Shown here: piece by piece, positions 1-11,510 of the stretch
Layout: each line of letters starts with the position of its first letter
How positions within the stretch are numbered: the stretch's first letter is position 1
Origin: Oscheius dolichura
Taxonomy: Eukaryota > Nematoda > Chromadorea > Rhabditida > Rhabditidae
NCBI GenBank assembly: GCA_932521035.1
Contig: OW051495.1
Span: 6,696,001 to 6,760,000 of the forward strand
DNA: 64,000 nt
Direction of reading: 5' to 3'
Notes under the pieces: model-generated
The model's input: the letters and a program-made list of their open reading frames with translations, nothing else
Database searches by the model: none
Told to the model about the DNA's origin: nothing
Program-made: the position numbers and the translations under genes

Positions 1-1098
1 GGCCTCCGGGCATAAAGACACATTGAGACTCTCCAGCACAAATTTCACTTTTATGCTCCCGACCACGTAATTTATATCTCCGTTGCCGGGATAACCCTGC
101 CTTCTTTCCCTATATCCCCGAGTCCTCCCCGTACATAAAAACCAATATCCAATTTCCAATAAAAATCTCCCACAGACGCTTTGACATCTGATGACGGTGT
201 ATTCCGTCGCCTTCCCACCGCGGTCTTCTCTCTTCCCGTTTGTTAATTTCCCCCGTCTAGAGTCCACGTCGTTTTGTATTTCCCCTTTCCTTGACTTCTA
301 CCAAACGACATCTTCTCCTGTCTAGAGGCGGAGACAATAACAAATCATTTTTGATAGTACTCCGCCGGCTCCTCCCCTCCGTCGTCTCATCTTTGTCTTC
401 CTCCCTGGATTAGTCAATCCTCTTCCTTTTGTAGGGGTCACCCTCACATGTGATTCTCGTAATCCTATCCACAATAGTCATAGTTATCAGAGGTCAACCC
501 ATGACGAATTCTAGAGGTCGGGATGACAAATCCTCCACGGGGCATAGCATAGATTATTTGGTCTTTCCTTTCTCCTCTTCTTATGACCCGGAGGAGGGAG
601 ATCCGCTCATCCAGTCTTCCTAGAAAAGGCTCCATATTATCCGTTCTCTGCATTTGATCTTTACGTAGTCCTGTTAGGTCACTTACAACCCCCTGTGACA
701 TCATGTTTTCGTCAATAACTAATTGAATCTTGTTAGCTTCAAGCGAACTTCCCCCGTGATTCATAGAAATGACCACATAATCGTATCGCTCTCGATAGTT
801 TCGAAACTTTGACTATTAGTCTGTCCCTCAAGCTCTGTGCTCCCTCCTACCTATTTCCTTTCCAGGAAGGAAGTCCTTATTCCCCGGATCCTGTGCTCTG
901 CAGGTCAACCTGCTCATTACTCTTCTGGAAATCACAGCCTTCTCCATATAATCTCTCCAAGTTGGCCTGTTCCCTGTGTAGAATTCGCCTTCCCACCTCC
1001 GAATTAGCCCTCCCCGGAAGTCGTCCTCCCATCCTCTCTATCTACCGTATCCGAATCAGGGCGTGGCCTAGATCGTCCTCCTCCAGGTCCCTTCCATA
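1..1098. other. Non-coding stretch upstream of the flp gene
   Basis: I see no exon series with splice signals or a recognisable protein here. Short open frames on both strands carry no family motif. The sequence is pyrimidine-rich on the plus strand and is probably the promoter or 5' region of the plus-strand neuropeptide gene that follows. Confidence 0.6.
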
Positions 1099-1678
1099 AT
1101 GCTGTCCACCACCTCCTGCCTGCTGGTGTTCTGCTTCGTGGCCAGCGGATTGGCGGCCAACGATGAGGTACTCAGTGAGGAGTTCTGCCGTCAGTTCCCG
1201 TCTCTCCACCTCTGCCGTCTTCATGACACCCTCCAGGGCTCCCTCGTCGAGCTACAGTATCTTCTTCAAGATACCGAAGGAATGAATGGTACGGGCTAGT
1301 CTCCTCTACTATATAATGGCCAGGCTCAGGTGCTGCCACCAACCTCGTCCAGAAGAGAAAATCCGCCTTCGTCCGGTTCGGGAAGAGGGCAGCCGAGTTG
1401 GAGGAACAACACGCTGCCCCGTCTGGGGAGAACACCAGCGAAGACCTGGTGAGTACAGAGAACCCCCACAGCCCATAACGGGGCTGAATAGGCTGCCATT
1501 TGAGGGGGGAGACATTATCTTGTTTTGCCCTCTTCTGGCCTCCAAAGTTAAGAGAATACAGTAATTTGATTCTCTTCAGAACATGGAGAAGCGCAAGTCC
1601 GCCTTTGTCCGATTCGGCCGTTCCATCGGCGAGGCCGACAAGAGGAAGAGCCAGTACATCCGCTTCGGTCGCAAGTAA
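1099..1678 (+). CDS. FLP-type (RFamide) neuropeptide precursor
   Basis: Secreted precursor of amidated RFamide neuropeptides. Three exons join in frame: 1099-1288, 1330-1448 and 1580-1678 (135 residues). The N-terminus is a signal peptide with likely cleavage after ASGLA. Three peptide units follow, each set off by KR: KSAFVRFG-KR, KSAFVRFG-R and, at the very end, KSQYIRFG-RK. The C-terminal Gly of each is the amide donor. The MEKRKSAxxRFGRS context resembles C. elegans FLP-6 (KSAYMRFamide), but only three copies are present and the residues before RF differ (FV and YI, not YM), so a FLP-8/9-like assignment is not excluded. The gene ends tail to tail with the MFSD5-type gene. Family assignment is firm; the exact flp number is not. 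Confidence 0.9.
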
Positions 1679-1768
1679 ACCCCCTCGCCGATCCCGAGCA
1701 GAGCCGCCGTCGATCTCCCCTTCGATACTCCCCTGATCTCCGATACTCCCGTATTTGTTGAGCTCTCT

Positions 1769-1774
1769 AATAAA
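1769..1774 (+). terminator. Poly(A) signal AATAAA of the flp gene
   Basis: Canonical hexamer 91 bp past the flp stop codon. The opposing gene's own signal lies about 70 bp further on, so the two transcripts end close together or overlap slightly. Confidence 0.7.
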
Positions 1775-1844
1775 GTGGCAGCAGTTTGTGTGGCTTACTT
1801 TTGGCAGTTGGTGGGAAATGCGAATCGGAAATGTAAAGCAGACG

Positions 1845-1850
1845 TTTATT
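1845..1850 (-). terminator. Poly(A) signal of the MFSD5-type gene
   Basis: TTTATT on the plus strand (AATAAA on the minus strand), 125 bp past the minus-strand stop codon at 1975-1977. Confidence 0.6.
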
Positions 1851-1974
1851 AGGCTGAAGACTCGTTATTTGTGAGACCCGATGGGGGAGAGAGACTGGGA
1901 GCAGGGGAAGAGAGAAGGCAATCCAACACCGTACTGCAAAAACCAAAAAAAAAAAAGAAGAGGGGTGACGGTTC

Positions 1975-3768
1975 CTAGACGGAGCCAGGGGCTGACGGGG
2001 CCAGAACAACCAGATCACGGGCCACTTCTGACCGCCTGTGACGCTGGGTGAGGGCAATATCCAACACCACGGAAAAGGTACTTCCGACACCGAGGAGGCT
2101 GAAAAAGGGGCATTTAGAGGAGAGGAGGAGGACACGTACCCAATGGCCAGGAGGATAAGCTTGTGTTCCACTCCGGAGAAGAGGACAATCCCGGAGGAGG
2201 AGACCAAAATCATCGGGATACGGATAACGGCCAGCAGGATCTGTCTCTGCAGCACGGGGAGTACGGTAGCCTGAAATTCTCTTCCCTCTTTGATATCCTC
2301 TCCATTGGCCGCACCTGTAAGGCATCCATACTCGCGTTGTAGACACCTATGGCAAAGTCGAACACCAAGAAACCGACGAATATCTTGTCAAACCGGGAGA
2401 AAGGCCAGCCGACGGCGACAGTCGGGAAGTAGTTGAAGACGAAGATCAACGAGACGAAGGCCAACACGACGGAGAAGAGGAGGAGACGCGAGTTGGAGAC
2501 ACGGTGAGCCAGGGAACTCGAGAAGAAGACCACTCCGAGCAGGTACGAGCAGACCAGAGCACCGTAGATCACTCCCAGGCTAAATAGGGAGTTGATTTAG
2601 GGCAGAAAACAAGAAGACGGACCTCAGCTCGTGATGTTCAATCGCATTGGATCGGATGAAGACGGGTGCCCAGGTGAAGATGAAGATTTGGACGGTGGCC
2701 TCGACACAGACGGCCACCAGGCACAGGACCAGCGAGAGAGGAGAACTCTTCAGGATCTGGAACTCCTTTGTCTTCCCTTCGAATAAAGGAGGCCTACCGA
2801 AAAGGCTTTGCCGACAAGAGTGGCCATCGGGAGAGCAGCATCCACCGGCTTGTTCTCTTCCCAATTTGAGCCGATGAAGAATCCTCCGACGACCATTCCG
2901 ACGATGGACAGGGTGAAAGGGATGACAACGTGGCGGGTGATGACCACCACCAGCTGAGAGACCAAGCCGGCCACCACGGCCAAGAAGCCGGCTCCCAGAC
3001 TGACTATGGCAAAAGTAGTACTGATCCATTCGGCCGGAAAGTCAAAGGCCACTATGTGTTCGTGGTTGTACCACTGTTGGAAGGGAGCATTGACCAAGGC
3101 GGCGAAGAAGCCATCTCCCAGTCGGCCGATGAGGAGCAGAGGAAGCGAGGGGAAGAATTTCAAGGCACACGAGAGGGAACCCACGAGGAGGGCCAGAAGA
3201 CACAGGGCACGGCGACCTAGAGGCCGGGTATTGGCTGTAAAGGAGAGGGGATTACCGTGGCGGGCAGAAAGGTGGACACAGTAGAAGCTGAAGAAGACGT
3301 TGGCCACGAGGCCGGTCGCGTAGAGGACGGCAATTTGAGAAGGCACGTAGTGGTAGCTGTGGAAGAGAGCATACAGGTAGGGAGCCTGAAATGGAAGGGA
3401 ACATAAATAACTGTGTATCTCGTTGTCATATTTCAACTCTAACTGGCCCCGTTCAATGTCGTCTACCTAGGTTTTCCATTCCAATATGACCCCCCATCCT
3501 TCCCTGCCTACAGTAGCTCTAGCCATGAATCTCTTTATAACTGTTCCTACCTCGGCCTCCCATGAAATAATGTATCTCTTCTCACCTGAAAGCTCTCGGC
3601 GAAAAGGACAGCCAAGTAAGGAAAGAGGAACCGCCGTTGAAGATCACGAAATTGAGCATTCTGCTGGGCAGGGTCACGACGGAAGTCACCGCGACGGGAG
3701 AAGACGGCCACAGCGGTCACGGCAGCTCCGACTAGACATGAGATCCACGCGAGAACGTTCGCTTGCAT
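1975..3768 (-). CDS. mfsd5: MFSD5-type molybdate-anion/MFS transporter
   Basis: Multi-pass major-facilitator membrane protein; vertebrate MFSD5 is annotated as a molybdate-anion transporter. Seven exons join in frame on the minus strand: 3768-3586, 3385-3256, 3216-2798, 2756-2623, 2579-2315, 2270-2140 and 2098-1975, giving 461 residues against about 450 in human MFSD5. Recognisable family blocks are QAPYLYALF after the first membrane segment, IAVLYATGL, a GRRALCLL loop, LIGRLGDG, NHEHIVAFDFPAEWISTTF and FTWAPVF. The start at 3768 gives a hydrophobic first segment as in the family. Introns are 36-55 nt apart from the first (200 nt), which contains a TACAGTA motif. The substrate here is inferred only from the family. 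Confidence 0.9.
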
Positions 3769-4273
3769 ATCATCGGCTGGAAGACAACACGTATGAATGG
3801 ACCGTTTGTAGTTTTGACAGAATAAGGAAGTATTAAACAGGTCAGTGGGGTTTTGACCGGCTCAACCGGGTCCTGTGAGAGCACGCATGGTTCACGCGGG
3901 CTAATTGCGCGAAAAGAGAAGATGAGGACAAAAAGAAAGGCTTCTAGACATTGGAAGAGTAAGGAATCTGGAGGTTTCGAATTAAAAACAGTGAAATGGA
4001 CAGGGGATGGCATTTTTGGAGGGATTCCCGGTCAAAAGAAGCCGAAATTGGAAGTTATTTGTGAGGAGACCGGAGTATAGAGGGAGTACGGGGAGGTAGA
4101 TGTCGAAATTGTATAACAGAAGTCATTTCTCCGAAGAGATACTATGATAAAGTCAAGATATTGCAGTAGGGTAAGGACCCAGCTGTTCCACTTTGTGTAC
4201 GTAATTTTTGGCAGGGATGACCACTTCGACCATTTGTCTCCACCGTAGTCGAAAAACTAGCGCCTCTCTCATG

Positions 4274-4279
4274 TTTATT
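4274..4279 (-). terminator. Poly(A) signal of the fructosamine-3-kinase gene
   Basis: AATAAA on the minus strand, 29 bp past the stop codon at 4308-4310. Confidence 0.5.
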
Positions 4280-4307
4280 ACATTATGTACATTGACCGGG
4301 AATACAA

Positions 4308-7245
4308 TTACAACGCCAATATCTTGTGGACGAGATTGATGGACGAGGACTTGTAGCCACCGCCGAAGTGATTCCTAAATTCCTATTACGCCTTCATTAG
4401 AATCGGGACAAACCAGTGGTTGAGGTGGTGGAATAGCTCGTAGAGGAGGACGCGGTTCTCCCGGCCGGTTCTCTTCGGAAGGTGTTTGTGGTACTCGTTC
4501 CAGAAGGTGTAGGACAGGCCACCGAACATCCTCATAATTCCTTCCTCATATTCCGGGTCGGCATAGAACGACGCGGGGTCAAAGATCACTGAAACGGACC
4601 GAGATTGTCGGTAGCTTCTTCCTCCCATTGATTTTCTCCCATAATTCGAATGATCTCTAATTTGTTCGGTTTTCCCCGTACACGGCTAATTCTAAAATAT
4701 TCACATTTCCTCTGCTGATTTGCATAATCACATCCGATATCCCCATTTTGGGCACTCTGAGGGGAGAGCGGAGGATTCCTGGAAGAGGGGGAACTGGGAA
4801 GTTCCTGTCACACCATAGAACCATTCTCTGCTATCAGAATAATGGCGCGAGTACCCACCACCCTCGGCAGATAGAGCACCCTCTGGCAGGTTGCCCCCTC
4901 CCCAATTATGTCTGTTTCCGACGAGTTTACCCACTTGGAACTAGATACAGATACAGGTGCTTCATTTCTCATAACTCTACCCAATTCCTTGTTACGTAGA
5001 ATACCTCTAGCCGGAATTTTAGAGAACCCAGAAGAGATGGGAGTCGGAAAATTGCCGTCGTATCTCCCCAAAACCTACTTAGACCACTTGTTTCCCAGAG
5101 GGAAGAAACCCGTGTGGCAATCCTCTCAACATATCACGGAACAAGTTGTCCAGGTTCCTCTCTTTTCCTAGCCAATGGAATAAATCCAGTCCATTGTAGA
5201 GAATTAACCCCGAAAAGGCGAAAGCTCACCGCTACCCTCCAGAATATTGGCAGTACAACTTCAGAGACGCCATTATCTACGCGCTCGGAGGTAAGATTGT
5301 TCGTTAAAAGGATAAAATACTCCGCCTTTCAGTTGGATGTAGTGCAAAAAGAGATCTCCGTTACTTATACGAGAATCACGAGAAATTTGTGCCCCTTTCA
5401 ACCTACGTCGTCGGATCGGGACTTCAGGCCACAAGATTCTTGGAATGGCCAGGTATTTCTGGTCCGGGATGCTTAGAACAAAAAGGATTTTAGGAGTTGA
5501 GTTTGCCATAGATCGCTGCGTCCACGGGGAACAGTACATCGAGTCATTCAAGCCACTTCCAGCCGAAGGAAAACTCCGCTCCGAGGCTAGGGTCATCGAT
5601 GTATTGGACAAGAAGACCGGCGCTTTGCTGATATCCGAGGGTGGGTCTCCTTTTGACAGTTTCTATTCTTATTCAGTCACGACCTACGATGATCTCACCA
5701 ATGACAAACTGGCTGTCCAGCAGTTCAGTGTCTTCCAACTGGGTGCCGGTGGCTTTGGCGGTCCTAGAGCGAATCCAGAAGAGGTCAAAGCCGCTGTTGT
5801 ACCCGACCGGGCTCCAGACGCCGTTATTGAGGAACAGATCAGCCCCAGTCAGGTGAGACACGTCTATTAGAAAGAAACAGTTCATGTTGTAGCACCTCCT
5901 GTACCGTCTGGGTGGACTGGACCTCAATCCCCTCCATGCTGAACCCGAATTTGCCCAGAATGCCGGCTTCAAGGAGCCTATCCTCCACGGTCTCTGTACC
6001 CTTGGCCACGCGTTCCGACATCTTCTTCTCAATTGGGCTGGGAATGACACGACAAAGTTCAAGGCTCTCAAACTGCGCTTCTCCTCTCCCGTGATACCCG
6101 GCCAAACATTAAGGACCGAGAGTTGGCTGGAGGACGACCGGGTTATCTTCCAAACCAACGTCAAAGAAAGCTCAAAAACTGTGCTCTCGCATGGCTGGAT
6201 CAGTTTCACCGAGATTCCGGACAAACCGGAACACGTCGAGAGTCTCTCTGTCTCATCCTAATGTACAATAACAGTAACAGCTCTGTGATTAGCCGTCGGG
6301 TAAGCGCCTTGCCATAGAAAAGAATAAACTGTTTGTCTCCCTCGCCTAATCCATTCTTACCCCCGGGAGACAGCGAACATAAGCACATGTTTACGAGTTA
6401 ATCCCCAAAAATAGCCACACCCACCTGGCCCGTCCTTCGAGAATCCCCAATTGCCACTCCACAAATCTCCATGCACTAGAGCTGGGAATTCATTCTGATC
6501 TCGGAGGAGCTCGGCCGCCTTCAGTTGCAACTGGGGCCACAGCTCGACTATGTCCCTGTCGCCTTTCTTAATAAATACAGTAGGCCAAATAAATAAGGAA
6601 ATCCCTGCCTCTTCGAGTAAATTGACCTGGAACTGGAGTCGGTGTCGTATAAAGAACTCATCCCACTTCGGTGTCCAGTCATTCGGCTGGCGGAGGAAGC
6701 CACAGCACGTGTCTGTCGGGAAACCGTACCTCCGAGTAGGGAGGCACTCCTCCGGCACGTCCGTCTGGACAACATAGGCACTGATCTTGGCCTCGTCTCC
6801 GAATCTCTTCACATTTGCCAGGTGGAGGCTAGAAAAGAAAGAATATCTCAAAAGAAGACGGCCACCTACTTGGCGATATCCCTAGCCAGCGCCTTCTCGT
6901 CCCGCTCGCCGTCCATTTCGACGTATTCCATGGCCAGTCCCCACCCGAATTCGACGGGGAAGACGCCCAACGGCATGGGGCATTTGATAGCATTGGTGGA
7001 GGTGATGGCTCGCAGGGAGGCATACTCTCCTTTGAACATTGTCTCGGCCTAGACGAGATTTTTAGAAAAAGAAGAGGATAAAAGGAACCAACCCCGAGTT
7101 TTTCATTCGTCTTCACGAAGATCGGGCCCTTTTCCGTCTCGAACTTTTTACCGGCGCTGATACAGCCGCGGCCTCCTCCTCCTTTGCATTGTTGTATGTC
7201 TTTTAGGCCCAGGTGGGCTTCCATTGAAGTTTCTATCACTGACAT
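4308..7245 (-). CDS. fn3k: Fructosamine-3-kinase / ketosamine-3-kinase
   Basis: Phosphorylates sugar-derived ketosamines on glycated proteins so that they fall off (known for FN3K). Exons in frame: 7245-7093, 7048-6870, 6828-6425, 4588-4414 and 4374-4308. Motifs in order: GCISAGKKFETEKGPIFVK near the N-terminus, MFKGEYASL, TCCGF, FFIRHRLQ, the catalytic-loop HGDLWSGN, the metal-binding FDPASFY, then MFGG and LFHHLNHW. A 42-nt in-frame piece of exon 3 (about 6568-6609, GCAGGG...TTAAG) is probably a GC-AG intron: removing it gives 311 residues against 309 in human FN3K, keeping it gives 325. The ATG directly follows TTCCAG. The intron 4589-6424 contains the hydratase gene on the other strand. 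Confidence 0.92.
4908..6261 (+). CDS. maoc-1: Peroxisomal-type enoyl-CoA hydratase 2 (MaoC/hot-dog), nested in an FN3K intron
   Basis: Hydratase-2 of peroxisomal beta-oxidation, matching the hydratase half of HSD17B4/MFE-2; the dehydrogenase half is absent, as in nematode MAOC-1. Solid exons: 5200-5290, 5333-5452, 5494-5640, 5677-5852 and 5893-6261, coding 300 residues. Blocks seen: RDAIIYALG, HGEQYIESFKPLP, GAGGFGG, PDRAPDAV, then LDLNPLHAEPEFA carrying the catalytic Asp and His, and KEPILHGLCTLG. A first exon 4908-5153 joins at phase 0 through a 46-nt intron but resembles nothing in the family, so the true start is uncertain. The C-terminus ends SLSVSS, with no SKL-type peroxisomal signal. 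The whole gene lies inside the FN3K intron on the opposite strand. Confidence 0.9.
6323..6328 (+). terminator. Poly(A) signal of the hydratase gene
   Basis: AATAAA 61 bp past the stop codon and about 100 bp before the FN3K exon that resumes at 6425, so the nested transcript can end within the host intron. Confidence 0.65.
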
Positions 7246-7248
7246 CTG
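7246..7248 (-). promoter_or_regulatory. Splice acceptor abutting the FN3K start codon
   Basis: Minus-strand TTTTTTATTCCAG ends exactly at the ATG. No upstream coding exon is needed, since the protein already begins where the family begins. The simplest reading is an SL trans-splice acceptor. Confidence 0.55.
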
Positions 7249-7779
7249 GAATAAAAAAGAATTTTGAAGGTAAAGGAGAGGATATGATCTAAGAAATAGA
7301 GAAAAAAAAGGAGCCGACGATGAGGAACTCTTCCTTTTGGAGCCATTCCTCTTTTTATCACGGGCCAGGTACAAGAAAGGGAGTAAAAACAAGTTTGTGA
7401 CTGTCAAATGAGGAAAATATGAGGGAAATTGAATAATATCGCTTATGAGAAATGGAGGTCGAACGTCAGTGGCGGTGGAGGGAAAGTTCGATTGGCACTC
7501 TTCTCGTGAATAACAACATTCGACGCTGGGCAAACAACAACAACCAGACGGGCAGGGAGGGCATAAACAGCCACCCCGTTGTGAAATATCTCCCTCTCTG
7601 GATATTTTGAGGAACACGCTCAAATGGACAAAAGAGAATAGAATATCTTTATGCGAATCTGTGTGGTACAAAGATGTGTGTGGAATGGGGAATAGCACCG
7701 GGTGACTAGAGAGTGACGGAGGAGAATACACGTAGTATGTACAGACAGGGATGAGTACCGGACAGAAGAAGTGAGATGG

Positions 7780-10700
7780 CTAGGGACGACGGGAACGGGG
7801 ACTCTTCGAATGCAGTTGGGCAAAGATCTTCTCGAAACGATTCTCGGGAAAGACCGTGACCAGCAGACGCTCCAACAGGACATACAGTAGCCGACGATTC
7901 AGGTGTTTATTTTCGAGGGCAGAGGAGATGGTATTGATACCCTAAAATGGAGAGGATCGTTTACAATTTATAGATAGAGGAACGGACCTGGTAGGTGGTC
8001 TCACCACCGAGAATTAGCCTCAATTGGTCAGGAAGTGCAGACAACATGAGACATTTGGCGAGAATCTGGGTTCGGTGTCGGTAGTCGGCGCTCTTGGCGG
8101 GCAGCTCCCCGGCGAGTTGGCCGTCGGGCCAGAGAGACTCCCTCATGGCCGCGAGGTACATGGCCACCTGCTGCTCGCTGGTCAGCCAGTTGACCAGGTC
8201 GACTATCCTCTTGTTGAGGGTCGAGCCGAAGGGAGTCACCAGCTGGCGGAGCATCATCATCTGGGAGAGAGGGGACTAGAGGGATAAGAGTGAGACACTC
8301 ACCAACTGCCTTCGGAACCAGACATTCCTGGCCCGGACACCGAAGACTTCGTCGACGAGGAGAACCATCACACGGAGGGGGATACTTTCAGAGGTCGCTT
8401 CCTGGAATCATTCCTTGAAAGAGAGAGGATAAGACCCACCTCTTCGCTGATGCCGGCCGCCACCCGGTCAGTCTCGATGATTGGCTGCCGGGGCATTCCA
8501 TTCAACGGCATCTGAAATCCCATCACTTTCTTTTCTGATTCCCTTTTCCCTTACAATGATACTCTTCGTGGCGTTGTTGATTCCTGCTCCGATCTTGACC
8601 ACCCCTCCGATCATCTGGTCCGGCACCGCCATGACAGTATTTCCCACGGCCTTTACGCCCAGTTTGATCGGGTCGAACATGACGGACATCATCTGAATTC
8701 ATTGTATACAATAAAACAAATGAACGTACTTTTTTGCCCAGGGGTTCCCTCGTTCCGGTGTACTCCTTCTGACTCAAGAAGTCGAAGAGGATCTTCTCCA
8801 TGTCCAGGTGTTGTTTCACGAGACTCGGCTTGAGAATGCAGTCCATAAAGAGATTCAAGGCCTTCGTTCTCTTCTCGAGGAAATGGGAGTCGAGATTGTT
8901 GAAGGTCTTTTTCCCAGGGAAAGAAAGCCTCGCCAGACTTGGATACTTGAAACTGCCGTTGAAAAGAATAAGGAACTCGTACCTTGGAGACGATGAGCTC
9001 GTGAAGAGTGTGGAAGTCGCTGTACCGACGGAGGACATTCCAGCTGCTGACCTTTTGGCCGTTGATATTCCTGCTTACTCTCACATTGTACAGGGCGAAG
9101 GACTGTTTTCCCTAGAAAGGAAATGCTGGCTAATAACTGAACTTTTAGCTTACCTGGCAGCCAATTCCCAGTGTTTCTACCACCGCCGAGAGGATTGGAT
9201 CCCCAGACATGAGCTCTTCTTTCTGAAGGAGGGAATTCTTTTTCTCAAAAATAAGCAGGACTCACGGATAGTTCGGGTACTTTCATGGCACTGTCAGAAA
9301 TGGCCGAGATGCTCGAAATCTCCGAGTTAGGCGTCTCGGACCGTTCGTCCTCCATCCCGATGATGCCGAGTTCCTCGAGCATTTTTAGATAAAGAGGAGA
9401 TTTTTTAAACCCCGGATAGAAGTGGTCATCGCTCCGGAGGACATCAACTATCTGAAAGAACGTGGCTAAAAAATAGAAATAGGAAATGGGGTACCTTCTC
9501 CTGGATGTCCTCAAACCACAGGTCCGACGGCTCGTCATTTCTGATGCGAGACACGAAACGATTCACCGCCGCGTCCTCGAGAGGCACTCGGGTGATAGCC
9601 TAACGGTGTTCTTCTTTTTTTCATATAAAATGGATTCTTACCTCTTGGGATAAGTACTGCTGGTACATGAACTGGGCGGCTTCCTTGATAGTCTCGTAGA
9701 CTTCCTCGTCCCCCGTCTCCCCGGCGGCCAGGGAGCGGAGTTGATGTTCCACGGAGACCTTGAATCCCTCGATGGCCAGGTAGCAGTCGATGTAATTCTG
9801 CCCTCCAACGGTTTGTAGAAAGTCCATGAAGTAGGAGACAGCGATGCTGTTGGTCAGCACGACGTGGATGGGCAACTGGACGAGGTTGTCCTCAGGGTTC
9901 TCGAGGGGAAAGAGCTAGAGAAAGGCTTAAAGGGAGATGTACAGTAACCCACTGAGTCAGACGTTCCGTCGGCGGAGGCGTTGGCAATGACGGCCATCTT
10001 CTTCTTGATAATTCCCTCGACAAAGTCCAGACTGCCCAGTTGTTGCTTGACGAAGTCGCCCTGCTCTCCGCCGGAGTCTTTTCCCCGTAGAACCATTTTC
10101 TCATCCAGAAGAGATTTGAATACGGCTTCCAATTCTTCGATACTCTTGCTGTTCTCCAGACATTGAACGAAATCCTCTGGTCGGGGACTGACTTCACTCA
10201 ACTGGGGATGAATTGAAATTTTAAAGAGAAGGGATACTTACCAGCCAGACGATGAGTTGGTTCATTTCATGGGGGTCGGAATAAAAGTCGAGAAGAGGCA
10301 CAATCAGCCGTCGAACTGGAAGTCATTCTCTTCAGATGGTTGGCAATTATCCCTACCTATCACTTCTCTCAAGAGGAATCTAAGTGGCCGACAGCGGAAA
10401 TCTTCCGGTGGCATGACGAGGTAGAGGACAATATCCATGAGATCGTGAAGATATGCTGAGAAAGAAGAAAAATGAAAATAGAGAGGGAAGAGTACCATTT
10501 TCATAGTGAGGCGTGGTGGAGAGAAGATCCCTACAGAGATTCTTCTCCATTTCCAATTCGAAATCAAAGAAAAAGGTGAGTAAATCATCCGAACGGACCT
10601 CTTTCCCTTCTGAAATTAATTGATAGAATATATTTGGGGGCAGTTACCCAGTCGGGCTCGATCAGCCTTCTCACTGGCCATTCGGTAGAGGCGGAGGTGG

Positions 10701-11510
10701 GAAGCGAAGTCATCGACGACATGGCGGGTGACGAATGGCAGCCAGTCCACTTGTTTCATACTGAAAGGACTTTCTCGTAGAAGGCTTTTTTATTTAGGTG
10801 GTGGAATATCTCCTTTATCGGATGAACATCAAAAACAAGTCCTATTGTTTTTAGCCGTGCCAAATGCACCGAAGAGAAATTCAGAATAACAATAACGATT
10901 CGGCGGTTCGTTTTATTCCTTTTTTCAGTTTATTTTTGGTTTCTTTGCTTTTTGTAGGTTTACCTTATTACAACTTTTGTAAAATCTACCTCTGCGAGAG
11001 TGCTGCTACTGATCTCCTAGTGGTTCTTTTCAAGCTTTCCGTGAATAATTCATCCGTCGTCAAGTTCTTATACCACGAATCAACATAATCTCTAATCATG
11101 TAGTTGAGAATCTGTAGGGAAGAATAAAGCAGAAAGACGATGACTCGCACCTGCTCAAGTTCGGAATCTAACGCTGCGGAACCAGTCATCGAATGGATCT
11201 GCTCGTAGCTGAGCTTCCCCACTAGACGTTCCCGATTTGCTAGGAGGAACGATATTCCACATCGAAGTCGGTGATGATTTCCGAGAGTATTAAAGTCCGC
11301 ACTGAGGTCTTTCGCTGTTTGTTGTCCATTAATGTACAGGATATATACAAAACTGAAAGGTTTCTTCCATTTTCTAGGGGTAACAACTCACCCAGCAATT
11401 ACTGCTACAAGGGAGATTATAATTACAAAAATGCCACTGAAACCAAAAGTGGCCAAGAAGAGAAAAGCTCCCAAAATGGGGTAAAGCTTCGAAGAGTAAG
11501 TATAATCCAT
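7780..11510 (-). CDS. snx-13: Sorting nexin SNX13-type (PXA-RGS-PX-nexin C)
   Basis: Membrane-anchored endosomal/ER-contact sorting nexin with an RGS domain. The N-terminus (ATG at 11510) has two hydrophobic segments, then a PXA domain (ILNYMIRDYVDSWYKNL ... WLPFVTRHVVDDFASHLRLY), an RGS domain (LTNSIAVSYFMDFLQTVGG ... YQQYLSQE), a PX domain (VLRRYSDFHTLHE, FPGKKTFNNLDSHFLEKR) and nexin C (LNKRIVDLVNWLTSEQQ, LLERLLVTVFPENRF). The order and the PX block match SNX13 rather than SNX14 or SNX25. About 18 exons and an estimated 890 residues; I did not solve every exon. One intron near 10761-10989 is much longer (about 230 nt) than the rest. It is transcribed divergently from the SmD3 gene. Confidence 0.92.

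Noticed and set aside
10864-11088. 74-codon plus-strand frame inside the SNX13 locus
   Set aside because: It lies over the SNX13 intron and PXA exon on the other strand; the PXA reading is supported by domain sequence.
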